A stretch of 5,261 nucleotides of DNA from assembly GCA_020722405.1 (NCBI GenBank), contig DYKW01000064.1, positions 4,070-9,330 of the forward strand. The letters run 5' to 3'. Within the stretch, counting starts at the first letter, position 1. Each line of letters opens with the position of its first letter. The stretch is from Anaerolinea thermophila. Its GTDB lineage: Bacteria; Chloroflexota; Anaerolineae; Anaerolineales; DRKV01. A program made the translations under genes and the position numbers. The notes beneath the pieces were generated by a model, which had not been told where the DNA came from, searched no databases, and worked only from the letters and a program-made list of their open reading frames with translations. Below are positions 1-5,231 of the stretch, piece after piece.

Positions 1-26
1 CCTTTGCGTCTCCGCGACTTTGCGTT
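1..26 (-). repeat. Short-period intergenic repeat, left copy
   Basis: Read on the minus strand this is three in-register octamers, ACGCAAAG, TCGCGGAG and ACGCAAAG, with one flanking base on each side. The same element recurs in the opposite orientation at 5121-5146, with 23 of 26 positions identical. It is cut by or starts at the window edge, so its full length is unknown. It lies outside any credible gene. I recall similar ACGCAGAG-type repeats between genes in environmental bacterial genomes, but cannot name a family. Confidence 0.7.
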
Positions 27-73
27 AAGTCATGCAGTGACACGAGGGACGATAGCAAAACAAACGGCACACG

Positions 74-105
74 AAAAAGCCCCCTCTGCTCGGAGGGGGC
101 TTTTT
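74..105. terminator. Bidirectional intrinsic terminator
   Basis: A perfect 8-bp stem, GCCCCCTC (79-86) with GAGGGGGC (93-100), closes a 6-base loop TGCTCG. It is preceded by five A and followed by five T, so either strand gives a GC-rich hairpin with a U tract. On the minus strand it sits about 70 bases past the stop codon of the GtrA-family gene and is the natural end of the leftward operon. It could equally stop a rightward transcript entering from outside the window. Confidence 0.9.
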
Positions 106-172
106 GCTCGACGTCGACGGCAGGGCAGGCGTTCATCGTCCACGGCGCACCACCCACCTTACACCGCACACG

Positions 173-634
173 TTACGTTACATCGTTATACGTCCAAAGT
201 CGATTGACGAAAAAATTCCAAAACATCACAATCACCACCGCAATCGCCAACGTGCCGTTGTTGCTCAGAAATTCGGGGGAAAAGAGTAGCAGCGTAAAGG
301 GCAGGTGCGTAAACAGGATTAATAACACCGGCTTGACAAAGGTCAAAATCGGCAGGCGAATGCCCAACCCCATCACACTCACCAGGGCAAATTGCAATAG
401 TTGCTGCGCGATGGGCTTGGAACGCGAGTCGGGGTATGTCCAGTGGCGGTTCCAGGTGAAATTGTTGACAATCGCGGCGGCAAACGAAAGGGTACCGGCC
501 ACCACCAACGGCAAGCCAAGAAAACGCGTGAGCAAGTTCATGGTGCCAAAATCAACCACTGTCCCGGTGATACCAACGATAGCAAAGCGTAAAAAGCGTT
601 CCCGCTCGCGAGGGTTGTTCAAAATCATCGTCAT
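173..634 (-). CDS. GtrA-family membrane protein
   Basis: A 153-residue, very hydrophobic protein of the GtrA family (PF04138), small membrane proteins tied to moving or using lipid-linked sugars in cell-surface glycan synthesis. About four membrane segments are visible, near residues 15-36, 41-62, 77-110 and 126-145. The N-terminal RFAIVGITGTVVDFG stretch (16-30) is typical. Each half ends in the same NFxxNRxWTY-like motif: N58, N62, R63, W65-T66-Y67 and again N140, N144, R145, W147-T148-Y149. The start codon at 634 overlaps the stop of the upstream decarboxylase gene as ATGA. An AAGGAG at 654-649 lies 14 bases upstream, rather far, which fits translational coupling. A second ATG at 628 is possible but further from that site. 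Substrate is unknown; the neighbour suggests a UDP-glucuronate/UDP-xylose-derived sugar, but that is inference. Confidence 0.88.
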   Translation of the reverse strand: MTMILNNPRERERFLRFAIVGITGTVVDFGTMNLLTRFLGLPLVVAGTLSFAAAIVNNFTWNRHWTYPDSRSKPIAQQLLQFALVSVMGLGIRLPILTFVKPVLLILFTHLPFTLLLFSPEFLSNNGTLAIAVVIVMFWNFFVNRLWTYNDVT

Positions 635-1590
635 GATAATGCTAATTTCTCCTTGAAATAGGGAATCGTGCGGCGCAAGCCCTCTTCGATGTCAATTTGG
701 GGCTCCCAGCCCAATATTCGCCGCGCGCGGGTAATATCTGGGCGCCGGCGTTGGGGGTCGCTCTCACCGCGCTGCCGCTCTCGAAACACAATATCTGCCG
801 GATTGCCCGTCAATTTGTTGATTAGACGCGCAAAATCGAGAATGGTGCTCTCGATGGGATTGCCGATATTCACCGGATCGTGCTCGTCGGACATCACCAA
901 GCGGTAAATACCTTCAATCAGGTCGTCCACGTAACAAAAACTGCGCGTTTGCAACCCGTCACCATAAACCGTCAGCGGCTGCCGGTACAAGGCCTGCTTG
1001 AGAAAATTGGGGACCACACGGCCATCGTCAATGTGCATACGCGGCCCGTAAGTGTTGAAGATGCGCACAATACCGGTATTCAACCCATGAAAACGGTGGT
1101 AAGCCATCGTCAAGGATTCGGCAAAACGCTTGGCCTCATCGTAAACCGAACGCGGGCTGATGGGGTTGACTCGCCCCCAGTAAGATTCATCCTGCGGGTG
1201 AACTTCCGGGTCGCCGTAAATCTCGCTGGTAGAAGCCAGCAAAAAACGGGCGTTATTGACCCGTGCCACGCCGAGGGAATGGTGCGTCCCCAGCGCGCCG
1301 GCCTTCAGCGTCTGGATGGGCAAATTGGGGTAGCCAAATGGTGAAAGCGGATTGGGGCTGGCAGGGGATGCAAAATGCAGCACAATATCCAACTTGCCCG
1401 GCACAAAGATAAAATCCGAAACGTCGTGCCGGATAAAGGAAAAGCCTTCCCGCCCGGCCAAATGCGCCAGGTTTTGCGGGTTGCCGGTTACAAAATTATC
1501 CATGCCGACAACTTCATAACCTTCATTTAAAAAGCGTTCGCACAAATGCGAACCCAGGAAACCGGCCGCGCCGGTAATGAGCACACGCAT
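631..1590 (-). CDS. uxs: UDP-glucuronate decarboxylase (UDP-xylose synthase), SDR family
   Basis: A 319-residue extended short-chain dehydrogenase that should convert UDP-glucuronate to UDP-xylose and CO2 with bound NAD in the cytoplasm, a precursor for surface polysaccharides. The NAD-binding GAAGFLG is at 7-13 with D31 ending strand two. The LLASTSEIYGDPEVHPQ block (117-133) is diagnostic of this family, with T121 and E123. The catalytic pair is Y150 and K154 in VYDEAKR. FNTYGPRM (178-185), DGRVVPNF (189-196) and YGDGLQTRSF (209-218) follow, and R282 in QRRRPDI lines up with the decarboxylase arginine of ArnA. Length is normal for soluble bacterial forms. The reading frame stays open upstream to 1686, but the ATG at 1590 is preferred: the Rossmann strand starts at once and GGAGG lies at 1599-1595. 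It overlaps the GtrA-family gene by 4 bp. A related NAD-dependent epimerase activity cannot be fully excluded. Confidence 0.92.
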   Translation of the reverse strand: MRVLITGAAGFLGSHLCERFLNEGYEVVGMDNFVTGNPQNLAHLAGREGFSFIRHDVSDFIFVPGKLDIVLHFASPASPNPLSPFGYPNLPIQTLKAGALGTHHSLGVARVNNARFLLASTSEIYGDPEVHPQDESYWGRVNPISPRSVYDEAKRFAESLTMAYHRFHGLNTGIVRIFNTYGPRMHIDDGRVVPNFLKQALYRQPLTVYGDGLQTRSFCYVDDLIEGIYRLVMSDEHDPVNIGNPIESTILDFARLINKLTGNPADIVFRERQRGESDPQRRRPDITRARRILGWEPQIDIEEGLRRTIPYFKEKLALS

Positions 1591-1594
1591 GAAA

Positions 1595-1599
1595 CCTCC
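1595..1599 (-). promoter_or_regulatory. Shine-Dalgarno fixing the decarboxylase start
   Basis: GGAGG on the minus strand, four bases before the ATG at 1590 (GGAGGTTTC then ATG). It decides against the longer open frame that would begin at 1686 and overlap the end of the lipoprotein gene. Confidence 0.8.
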
Positions 1600-1676
1600 G
1601 TAGGGAAAATTGTAAAGGGAATTGCCACAAGCACGAATTGCAAATCGGTAAGTATTCCGTGGCGCACGGGCGGAAT

Positions 1677-3281
1677 TCAACGCCAAGTCAGCGCGGTGAC
1701 CAATCCATCACCGGTCACTTGCAGGGATTGGCCGGTAACGGCATCTACCAACCACAGGTTGCCCTGGTAAAGCATTGCAATGGCCAAATTGCCGCTTTCT
1801 GGCAGGGGTTCCGGCGACCATAACACCCGTTGCGGCTCCAGCCCAGCGGCATCGGGTGCGGGGAAAAGCGCTTGACGGTTCGAGCCATCGCGGTCCATCA
1901 CCACCAGGCGGTAACGGCTGGTATCGCTTTGCTGTGGCGTGAGGGCCTGCAACCAGGCGACCTGAAAGGCGCCCGCGTCCTCAGGGCGCGGTTGCAGCGG
2001 GGAGGTTACCGGCGCAACGAACATGCCGGTTTGATTCAGGAGGGGGATAGGCTGACCGTCAGGGAGGGGGAACGCGGTTAACCCAAAGAGGGGAGAAGTC
2101 TCGGCGGTTGCCGCGCCACCCGCGGGGGCGCGGTGATCCCCGCTGTACAGCACCTCCCCCTGAGGGGACCAGGCTATCCCCGGGACCCAGGCCCAATCTC
2201 CAAAGGTCTGCAAAGGCGGCATCTCAAGCAAGTGACGCATCGCGCCCTCTTCGAAATCCACCAACCCAACGCCATCTGGACGGCTGAAGGCCATCTGCGT
2301 GCCATCCGGCGACCACAAGAACGTAGCACCCCACCAGCCATAAATGCCGCCCGCGTTCGCATCCAGTACAACGGTGGGACGCGAAAGCCAACCACTGGTG
2401 CTAAAACTGCGCATTTGCAAATCGTTGTTGGCCTGCCAACCGGGGGCTGCGCTGCGCGGTTCGACAGTGGAATAGACCACCCGCAAGGTGGAGTTGGGCA
2501 CCCAGTCGGCAAAGTGTACCACATTGCTGACCTGTAAATCAATGAGCAGGGGCGGATCCTCGGTGAGTTTGGCCGCCCACAGGGTGTTGATGTTTTCGTC
2601 ATCCTGCGCCTGACGGGTAAAAAGCAGCCACTTGCCATCTGGAGAGAGGGAGAAGACGCGCCCATCCAGGTCACCCAGGGTCAGGATGGGGGCGCGGTTG
2701 GCGGTATCGCCCTGAATTTGCCATACATTGCCGGCGTCCAGGTAGAGCAGCGTGCCGGGAATTTGACGGCGCTCGGAAATCACTTGACTGCCCAGCATGA
2801 CAATTTCGGGCTTGGGTTCGCGCAGCACATCGATACTCACTTCCTGGCGGGAAATCTCCTGCCCATCTTCGTACAGGTGGCGGATGGTGACTTCCTGCAA
2901 GCCGTTTTCGCCTGCCTGGAGAAGACGGCTTTCGCCTTCGGGCAGGGCTTCACTGCGAATGGTTTGCTGTTCGAAGGGAATGGTTTGCTGGACAATTTCG
3001 AACTCTTCCCGTACACGCACAACGCGCACTTGCGTTGGTTCACGCAGCACCGTAAAGGCCGGCGGCTCGAGGCGGTCGAGTTCGCCCAGGGTGATGCCAG
3101 CAGTGTCAAGTGCCTGTTGCACGCTACTGCCGGGGGCAAGTTGTACTTCGTGTTGTTGACCATCGGCCAACACGGTAATTTTCAGGGTTTGCGTTTGCGC
3201 CTGCGGTGCGGCACAGGCTGTGAGGGTGAAAATCAATATCCCAAGAAGCAGCCAATGGTATAATGTTTTTTTGCCTGCCAT
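1677..3281 (-). CDS. Surface lipoprotein: DUF348-like + G5 domain + TolB-like beta-propeller
   Basis: A 534-residue predicted lipoprotein. Residues 1-23 form a signal peptide (KK, hydrophobic core, lipobox L-T-A-C with the lipid-bearing cysteine at 23). Residues 33-90 resemble the ubiquitin-like DUF348 module (DGQQHEVQLAPGSSVQQAL, then AGITLGELD). Residues 91-165 match a G5 domain: FEIVQQTIPFEQQTIRSEAL, LPEGESRLLQAGENG, then VTIRHLYEDGQEISRQEV and EIVMLGSQ. From about 175 to the end there are propeller repeats of the TolB/PD40 kind: SLSPDGKWLLFTR (211-223), WSPDGTQMAFSR (323-334), WSPQGEVLYSG (371-381), MDRDGSNRQALFP (462-474), WSP (488-490) and NLWLVDAVTGQSLQVT (508-523). G5 and DUF348 are known from cell-wall-associated proteins, so a role at the cell surface, possibly glycan-binding or sensing, is inferred; no catalytic site is seen. 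The start at 3281 has a weak GGGAG 12 bases upstream. It is followed at 86 bp by the decarboxylase gene. Confidence 0.85.
   Translation of the reverse strand: MAGKKTLYHWLLLGILIFTLTACAAPQAQTQTLKITVLADGQQHEVQLAPGSSVQQALDTAGITLGELDRLEPPAFTVLREPTQVRVVRVREEFEIVQQTIPFEQQTIRSEALPEGESRLLQAGENGLQEVTIRHLYEDGQEISRQEVSIDVLREPKPEIVMLGSQVISERRQIPGTLLYLDAGNVWQIQGDTANRAPILTLGDLDGRVFSLSPDGKWLLFTRQAQDDENINTLWAAKLTEDPPLLIDLQVSNVVHFADWVPNSTLRVVYSTVEPRSAAPGWQANNDLQMRSFSTSGWLSRPTVVLDANAGGIYGWWGATFLWSPDGTQMAFSRPDGVGLVDFEEGAMRHLLEMPPLQTFGDWAWVPGIAWSPQGEVLYSGDHRAPAGGAATAETSPLFGLTAFPLPDGQPIPLLNQTGMFVAPVTSPLQPRPEDAGAFQVAWLQALTPQQSDTSRYRLVVMDRDGSNRQALFPAPDAAGLEPQRVLWSPEPLPESGNLAIAMLYQGNLWLVDAVTGQSLQVTGDGLVTALTWR
3256..3264 (+). 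promoter_or_regulatory. Candidate extended -10 promoter for scpB
   Basis: TGGTATAAT gives a perfect TATAAT (3259-3264) with the TGn extension. No convincing -35 box is seen 16-18 bases upstream, which an extended -10 can tolerate. Initiation near 3271 would leave a leader of about 120 bases before scpB. The site lies inside the first codons of the oppositely oriented lipoprotein gene, so it could be a coding coincidence, but no better rightward promoter is visible in the gap. Confidence 0.45.
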
Positions 3282-3368
3282 TCTGTTATTGGACTCCCAA
3301 GAAAAAACGGTCTGCCATCCAAATCCCTTTGGCTATGCGCAATCCACGCCGGTTACATGGCTTTCATC

Positions 3369-3385
3369 CGCCGGTGATACCGGCG
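3369..3385. promoter_or_regulatory. Perfect inverted repeat in the divergent gap (operator or leader hairpin)
   Basis: CGCCGGT (3369-3375) and ACCGGCG (3379-3385) are perfect arms around GAT. A third CGCCGGT lies at 3347-3353, exactly 22 bp upstream of the first arm, about two helical turns. The inverted repeat ends 7 bases before the first scpB ATG and occupies the place where a Shine-Dalgarno would be expected. In a leftward transcript starting near 3393 it would form a hairpin close to the 5' end. A protein-binding site or an RNA stem are both possible. Confidence 0.5.
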
Positions 3386-3392
3386 CTCACAA

Positions 3393-3980
3393 ATGTCAAA
3401 TTATAGCATGACTTCTTTCTCTACAGAATTTCCCGAATCCCCTTTGTTGGCGCGCGTGGAAGCATTGCTGTTTGCCGCGCCCGAAGCGCTCAGCCCGCAG
3501 CAACTCGCCGCGGCGCTTGACGTCCCGACCAGGGAAGTGCACGCCGCGCTGGCGGCGTACAGCGAATCGCTGCAAACACGCGGCATTCGCTTGCAAGAAC
3601 ACAAGGGACGTTACCAGTTGACCACTGCCCCGGAGGCTGCCCCGTGGGTCGAACGGCTGCTGGGGCTAGAGACCAGCGGCGAGTTGAGTAATGCAGCCCT
3701 GGAAGCCCTGGCGATTATCGCCTATCAACAACCCATCACCCGGCCACAAATCAACGCTATTCGCGGCGTCAATAGTGACGGCGTTATCAAGAGCCTGCTG
3801 AGCAAAGGTCTGATTGAGGAACTCGGACGCGCCGAGGGGCCAGGGCGCCCGATGCTTTATGGCACCACCGCCGATTTCCTGCGTCACTTTGGCCTGAACA
3901 GGCTGGAGGAACTTCCTCCCCTCAACCTGCACCCCGAAGAAGAGGGCGAAACATCCTCAGACACCCTACTCAAAGGTTGA
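3393..3980 (+). CDS. scpB: Segregation and condensation protein B (ScpB)
   Basis: A 195-residue ScpB, the small winged-helix (kleisin-associated) subunit that binds ScpA and SMC in the bacterial condensin complex on the chromosome. The first winged-helix domain covers about 18-95, with RVEALLFAAPEALSPQQLA (21-39) and RLQEHKGRYQLTT (66-78). The second covers about 98-170, with LEALAIIAYQQPITRPQI (103-120), IRGVNSDGVIKSLLSKGLIE (123-142), GRPMLYGTT (151-159) and FLRHFGL (162-168), all family hallmarks. The acidic tail after LEELPPL (171-177) is normal. Two in-frame ATGs, 3393 and 3408, are possible; neither has a clear Shine-Dalgarno and conservation begins after both. The usual partner scpA is not adjacent: the upstream neighbour is divergent. 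rluB follows after an unusual 261-bp gap. Confidence 0.95.
   Translation: MSNYSMTSFSTEFPESPLLARVEALLFAAPEALSPQQLAAALDVPTREVHAALAAYSESLQTRGIRLQEHKGRYQLTTAPEAAPWVERLLGLETSGELSNAALEALAIIAYQQPITRPQINAIRGVNSDGVIKSLLSKGLIEELGRAEGPGRPMLYGTTADFLRHFGLNRLEELPPLNLHPEEEGETSSDTLLKG
3400..3428 (-). promoter_or_regulatory. Candidate leftward promoter for the lipoprotein operon
   Basis: On the minus strand TGCTATAAT (3408-3400) is a consensus extended -10. A weak -35-like TTCTGT (3428-3423) lies 17 bp upstream. Initiation would fall near 3393, giving a leader of about 112 bases to the lipoprotein start at 3281. The promoter overlaps the start region of scpB on the other strand. Confidence 0.5.
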
Positions 3981-3986
3981 TTTTCG

Positions 3987-4029
3987 AGGAGGCAGCAGGG
4001 TGTCATCTCAACAACCTGGAGATTCGTAG
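3987..4029 (+). other. Perfect Shine-Dalgarno with a 9-codon mini-ORF (gene-start remnant or leader)
   Basis: Seven bases after the scpB stop lies AGGAGG (3987-3992). Seven bases further on is GTG (4000-4002), which opens a frame reading MSSQQPGDS and ends at TAG (4027-4029). The spacing is ideal for translation initiation, and this is the best rightward ribosome site in the window, yet it serves only nine codons. Just beyond it the repeat-rich sequence begins. It may be the surviving start of a gene cut off by repeat insertion, the former start region of rluB, or a leader peptide. No homology can be judged at this length. Confidence 0.4.
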
Positions 4030-4037
4030 CGTTTTTC

Positions 4038-4107
4038 CTACCACGAAGCCACCACGGCACGAAGCCTTCAAACTTATTCCTTCGTGCTTGTGCGTCTTGA
4101 TGGTGGG
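4038..4107. repeat. Decayed palindromic CACGAAG-type intergenic repeat
   Basis: CCACGAAG (4041-4048) and GCACGAAG (4057-4064) are followed by the inverted CTTCGTGC (4080-4087), a perfect 8-bp stem with the second copy around a 15-base loop. CCACC (4049-4053) and GGTGG (4102-4106) give a further outer match. The pattern resembles the CACGAAG/CTTCGTG repeats I recall from intergenic regions of environmental bacteria. Open frames crossing it are artefacts of the repeat. Confidence 0.6.
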
Positions 4108-4118
4108 ACTTCTGCTAC

Positions 4119-4145
4119 GCTCTGTGGTCTCACTATTCGCAGAGC
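4119..4145. repeat. Small inverted repeat between scpB and rluB
   Basis: GCTCTG (4119-4124) pairs perfectly with CAGAGC (4140-4145), extendable by a wobble and one G-C pair, around an 11-base loop. No T tract follows, so it is not a typical terminator. It lies between the CACGAAG repeat and the octamer array and may be part of the same repeat block. Confidence 0.4.
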
Positions 4146-4163
4146 AACTCACCAACCTGTCAT

Positions 4164-4243
4164 CTACCCGACTACACGACTACCCAACTATCCGACTAAC
4201 CAACTATCTGACTAACCGACTACCCGACTAACCAACTAACCAT
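4164..4243 (+). repeat. Octamer tandem array (CTAMCCRA) abutting the rluB start
   Basis: Ten consecutive in-register 8-bp units: CTACCCGA, CTACACGA, CTACCCAA, CTATCCGA, CTAACCAA, CTATCTGA, CTAACCGA, CTACCCGA, CTAACCAA and CTAACCAT, whose last two bases are the A and T of the rluB ATG. Two more degraded units may precede it (4148-4163). The first three bases are almost invariant; positions 4-5 and 7 vary. Eight is not a multiple of three, so the array is not a coding repeat. There are no spacers, so it is not CRISPR. The strand is C/A/T-rich with almost no isolated G-runs, predicting an unstructured leader, while the opposite strand carries regularly spaced GG/GGG. Confidence 0.9.
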
Positions 4244-5009
4244 GGAAGAACGATTACAAAAACTCCTTTCTCGCGCTGGACTGGGTTCGCGCCGCACCTG
4301 TGACGACTTGATCGTCCAGGGGCGGGTGAGCGTAAACGGCAAAATTGCCGTACCCGGTCAAAAAGTGGATCCACAGCGCGATCGCGTCACCGTAAATGGA
4401 CGCGAAATTCGTCTAACCGAAGATGACAAAATTTACATTGCGCTCTACAAACCGCGTCGGGTGTTGAGCACGACCCAGGATGAGGCCGCTCGTCCCACAG
4501 TGCGCGATTTGGTGCCCATCCCAGGACACCTTTACCCCGTTGGCCGCTTGGATTACGACAGCGAGGGCCTCATCCTGTTGACAAACGACGGCGAATTGAC
4601 CAACAAACTCACCCATCCGCGTTACCAGCACGAGAAAGAATACCTGGTGTTGGTCGGACGTATGCCAGACGAAGAACAACTGGCTATTTTGCGCCGCGGT
4701 GTCGTTCTGGAAGATGGCTATCGCACCGCGCCGGCGAAAGTAACAGTAGGGGAAAACATCCCCGGCAAGGGCACCCAATTGAGCATCGTGCTAACCGAGG
4801 GGCGTAATCACCAAGTTCGTGAAATGTGCGCTCGCGTCGGGCTGCCGGTATTGCGTCTGAAACGCGTGCGCATTGGTTCGCTCACTTTAGGGCGCATGAA
4901 GCCTAAAGAGTGGCGTCATCTTACGACCAACGAAGTACGTGAACTCAAGGCACTAGCCACCCAGCCAAGCACACATAAACCGCGCCGTCCCCCCCGGCAG
5001 CGCAGGTGA
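4242..5009 (+). CDS. rluB: 23S rRNA pseudouridine synthase, RsuA/RluB family
   Basis: A 255-residue pseudouridine synthase, expected to isomerise a uridine in the peptidyl-transferase region of 23S rRNA as RluB does (E. coli U2605). The S4 RNA-binding domain is at 3-50 (RLQKLLSRAGLGSRR, then GRVSVNGK). The catalytic domain starts near 62, with GRLDYDSEGLILLTNDGEL at 101-119 and catalytic Asp104, the second-motif Tyr134 in EKEY, and EGRNHQVREM (186-195) leading into VLRLKRVRIG (203-212). A short basic tail rich in proline and arginine ends the protein. The ATG at 4242 is the only option: an in-frame TGA sits at 4209-4211 with no start codon between, and the S4 domain begins at once. There is no Shine-Dalgarno, because the octamer array runs into the start codon. 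An RsuA- or RluE/RluF-type target is less likely given the scpB neighbour. Confidence 0.93.
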   Translation: MEERLQKLLSRAGLGSRRTCDDLIVQGRVSVNGKIAVPGQKVDPQRDRVTVNGREIRLTEDDKIYIALYKPRRVLSTTQDEAARPTVRDLVPIPGHLYPVGRLDYDSEGLILLTNDGELTNKLTHPRYQHEKEYLVLVGRMPDEEQLAILRRGVVLEDGYRTAPAKVTVGENIPGKGTQLSIVLTEGRNHQVREMCARVGLPVLRLKRVRIGSLTLGRMKPKEWRHLTTNEVRELKALATQPSTHKPRRPPRQRR

Positions 5010-5082
5010 AGCCCTCGTTAAAAAGGCAAACGAGCATGGAAAAACGCTGATTTGGTTTTTCGCCCTCGACGGGTATCTTCCC

Positions 5083-5113
5083 GAAGTTTTTGGGGTAACC
5101 CCAAAAACTTCGA
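5083..5113. repeat. Perfect palindrome, 14-bp arms
   Basis: CGAAGTTTTTGGGG (5083-5096) and its exact reverse complement (5100-5113) flank TAA. CTT (5079-5081) and AAG (5114-5116) can extend the stem past a small bulge. The hairpin would be strong on either strand, but no T tract follows, so it is not a standard intrinsic terminator. It lies 73 bases after rluB and right beside the repeat copy at 5121. A REP-like or miniature mobile palindrome, or a transcript-end stabiliser, would fit. Confidence 0.8.
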
Positions 5114-5120
5114 AGCCTCA

Positions 5121-5146
5121 ACGCAGAGTCGCTAAGACGCAAAGGT
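5121..5146 (+). repeat. Short-period intergenic repeat, right copy
   Basis: Three octamers, ACGCAGAG, TCGCTAAG and ACGCAAAG, in the same register as the element at 1-26 but on the opposite strand; 23 of 26 positions agree. It follows the palindrome at 5083-5113 with only 7 bases between them. The remaining sequence up to 5231 shows no gene I can support. Confidence 0.75.
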
Positions 5147-5231
5147 TCTTTGGGTGTCCGCTGGTTTTGGTACACCTGGCTTTGGGAATTTGTGGCTCAT
5201 TGGGAATCGTCGTGGTTAACCATTTTTTGGA

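Noticed and set aside
108..117. 10-bp palindrome TCGACGTCGA
   Set aside because: Short, next to the terminator, with no partner site; plausible by chance.
204..656. Long plus-strand open frame opposite the GtrA-family gene
   Set aside because: It is the shadow of a gene with clear family motifs and shows no recognisable domain.
1609..1637. Promoter for the decarboxylase with minus-strand TACAAT at 1614-1609
   Set aside because: No -35 box at acceptable spacing and no TG extension; too weak to call, so the gene may be read from the lipoprotein promoter.
1591..1686. N-terminal extension of the decarboxylase to 1686
   Set aside because: The extra 32 residues precede a complete Rossmann start, would overlap the lipoprotein gene, and GGAGG marks the ATG at 1590.
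3394..3399. Consensus TTGACA on the minus strand
   Set aside because: The nearest -10-like sequence, TATCAC, is only 14 bp away, too short a spacing; the upstream TGCTATAAT is the better promoter signal.
3977..4231. 84-codon open frame starting with TTG at the scpB stop
   Set aside because: It runs through the CACGAAG repeat and the octamer array; its residues simply translate the repeats and no domain is seen.
4164..4243. Possible CRISPR or coding repeat
   Set aside because: Units are 8 bp with no spacers and shift frame each time, so neither applies.
5014..5061. Hairpin CTCGTT/AACGAG (5014-5034) and AAAAAC/GTTTTT (5041-5061) as the rluB terminator
   Set aside because: The first stem is only 6 bp with no U tract after it, and the second is almost all A-T; neither is a convincing intrinsic terminator.
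5213..5222. 10-bp palindrome TGGTTAACCA
   Set aside because: Isolated and short; no gene or promoter beside it to give it a role.
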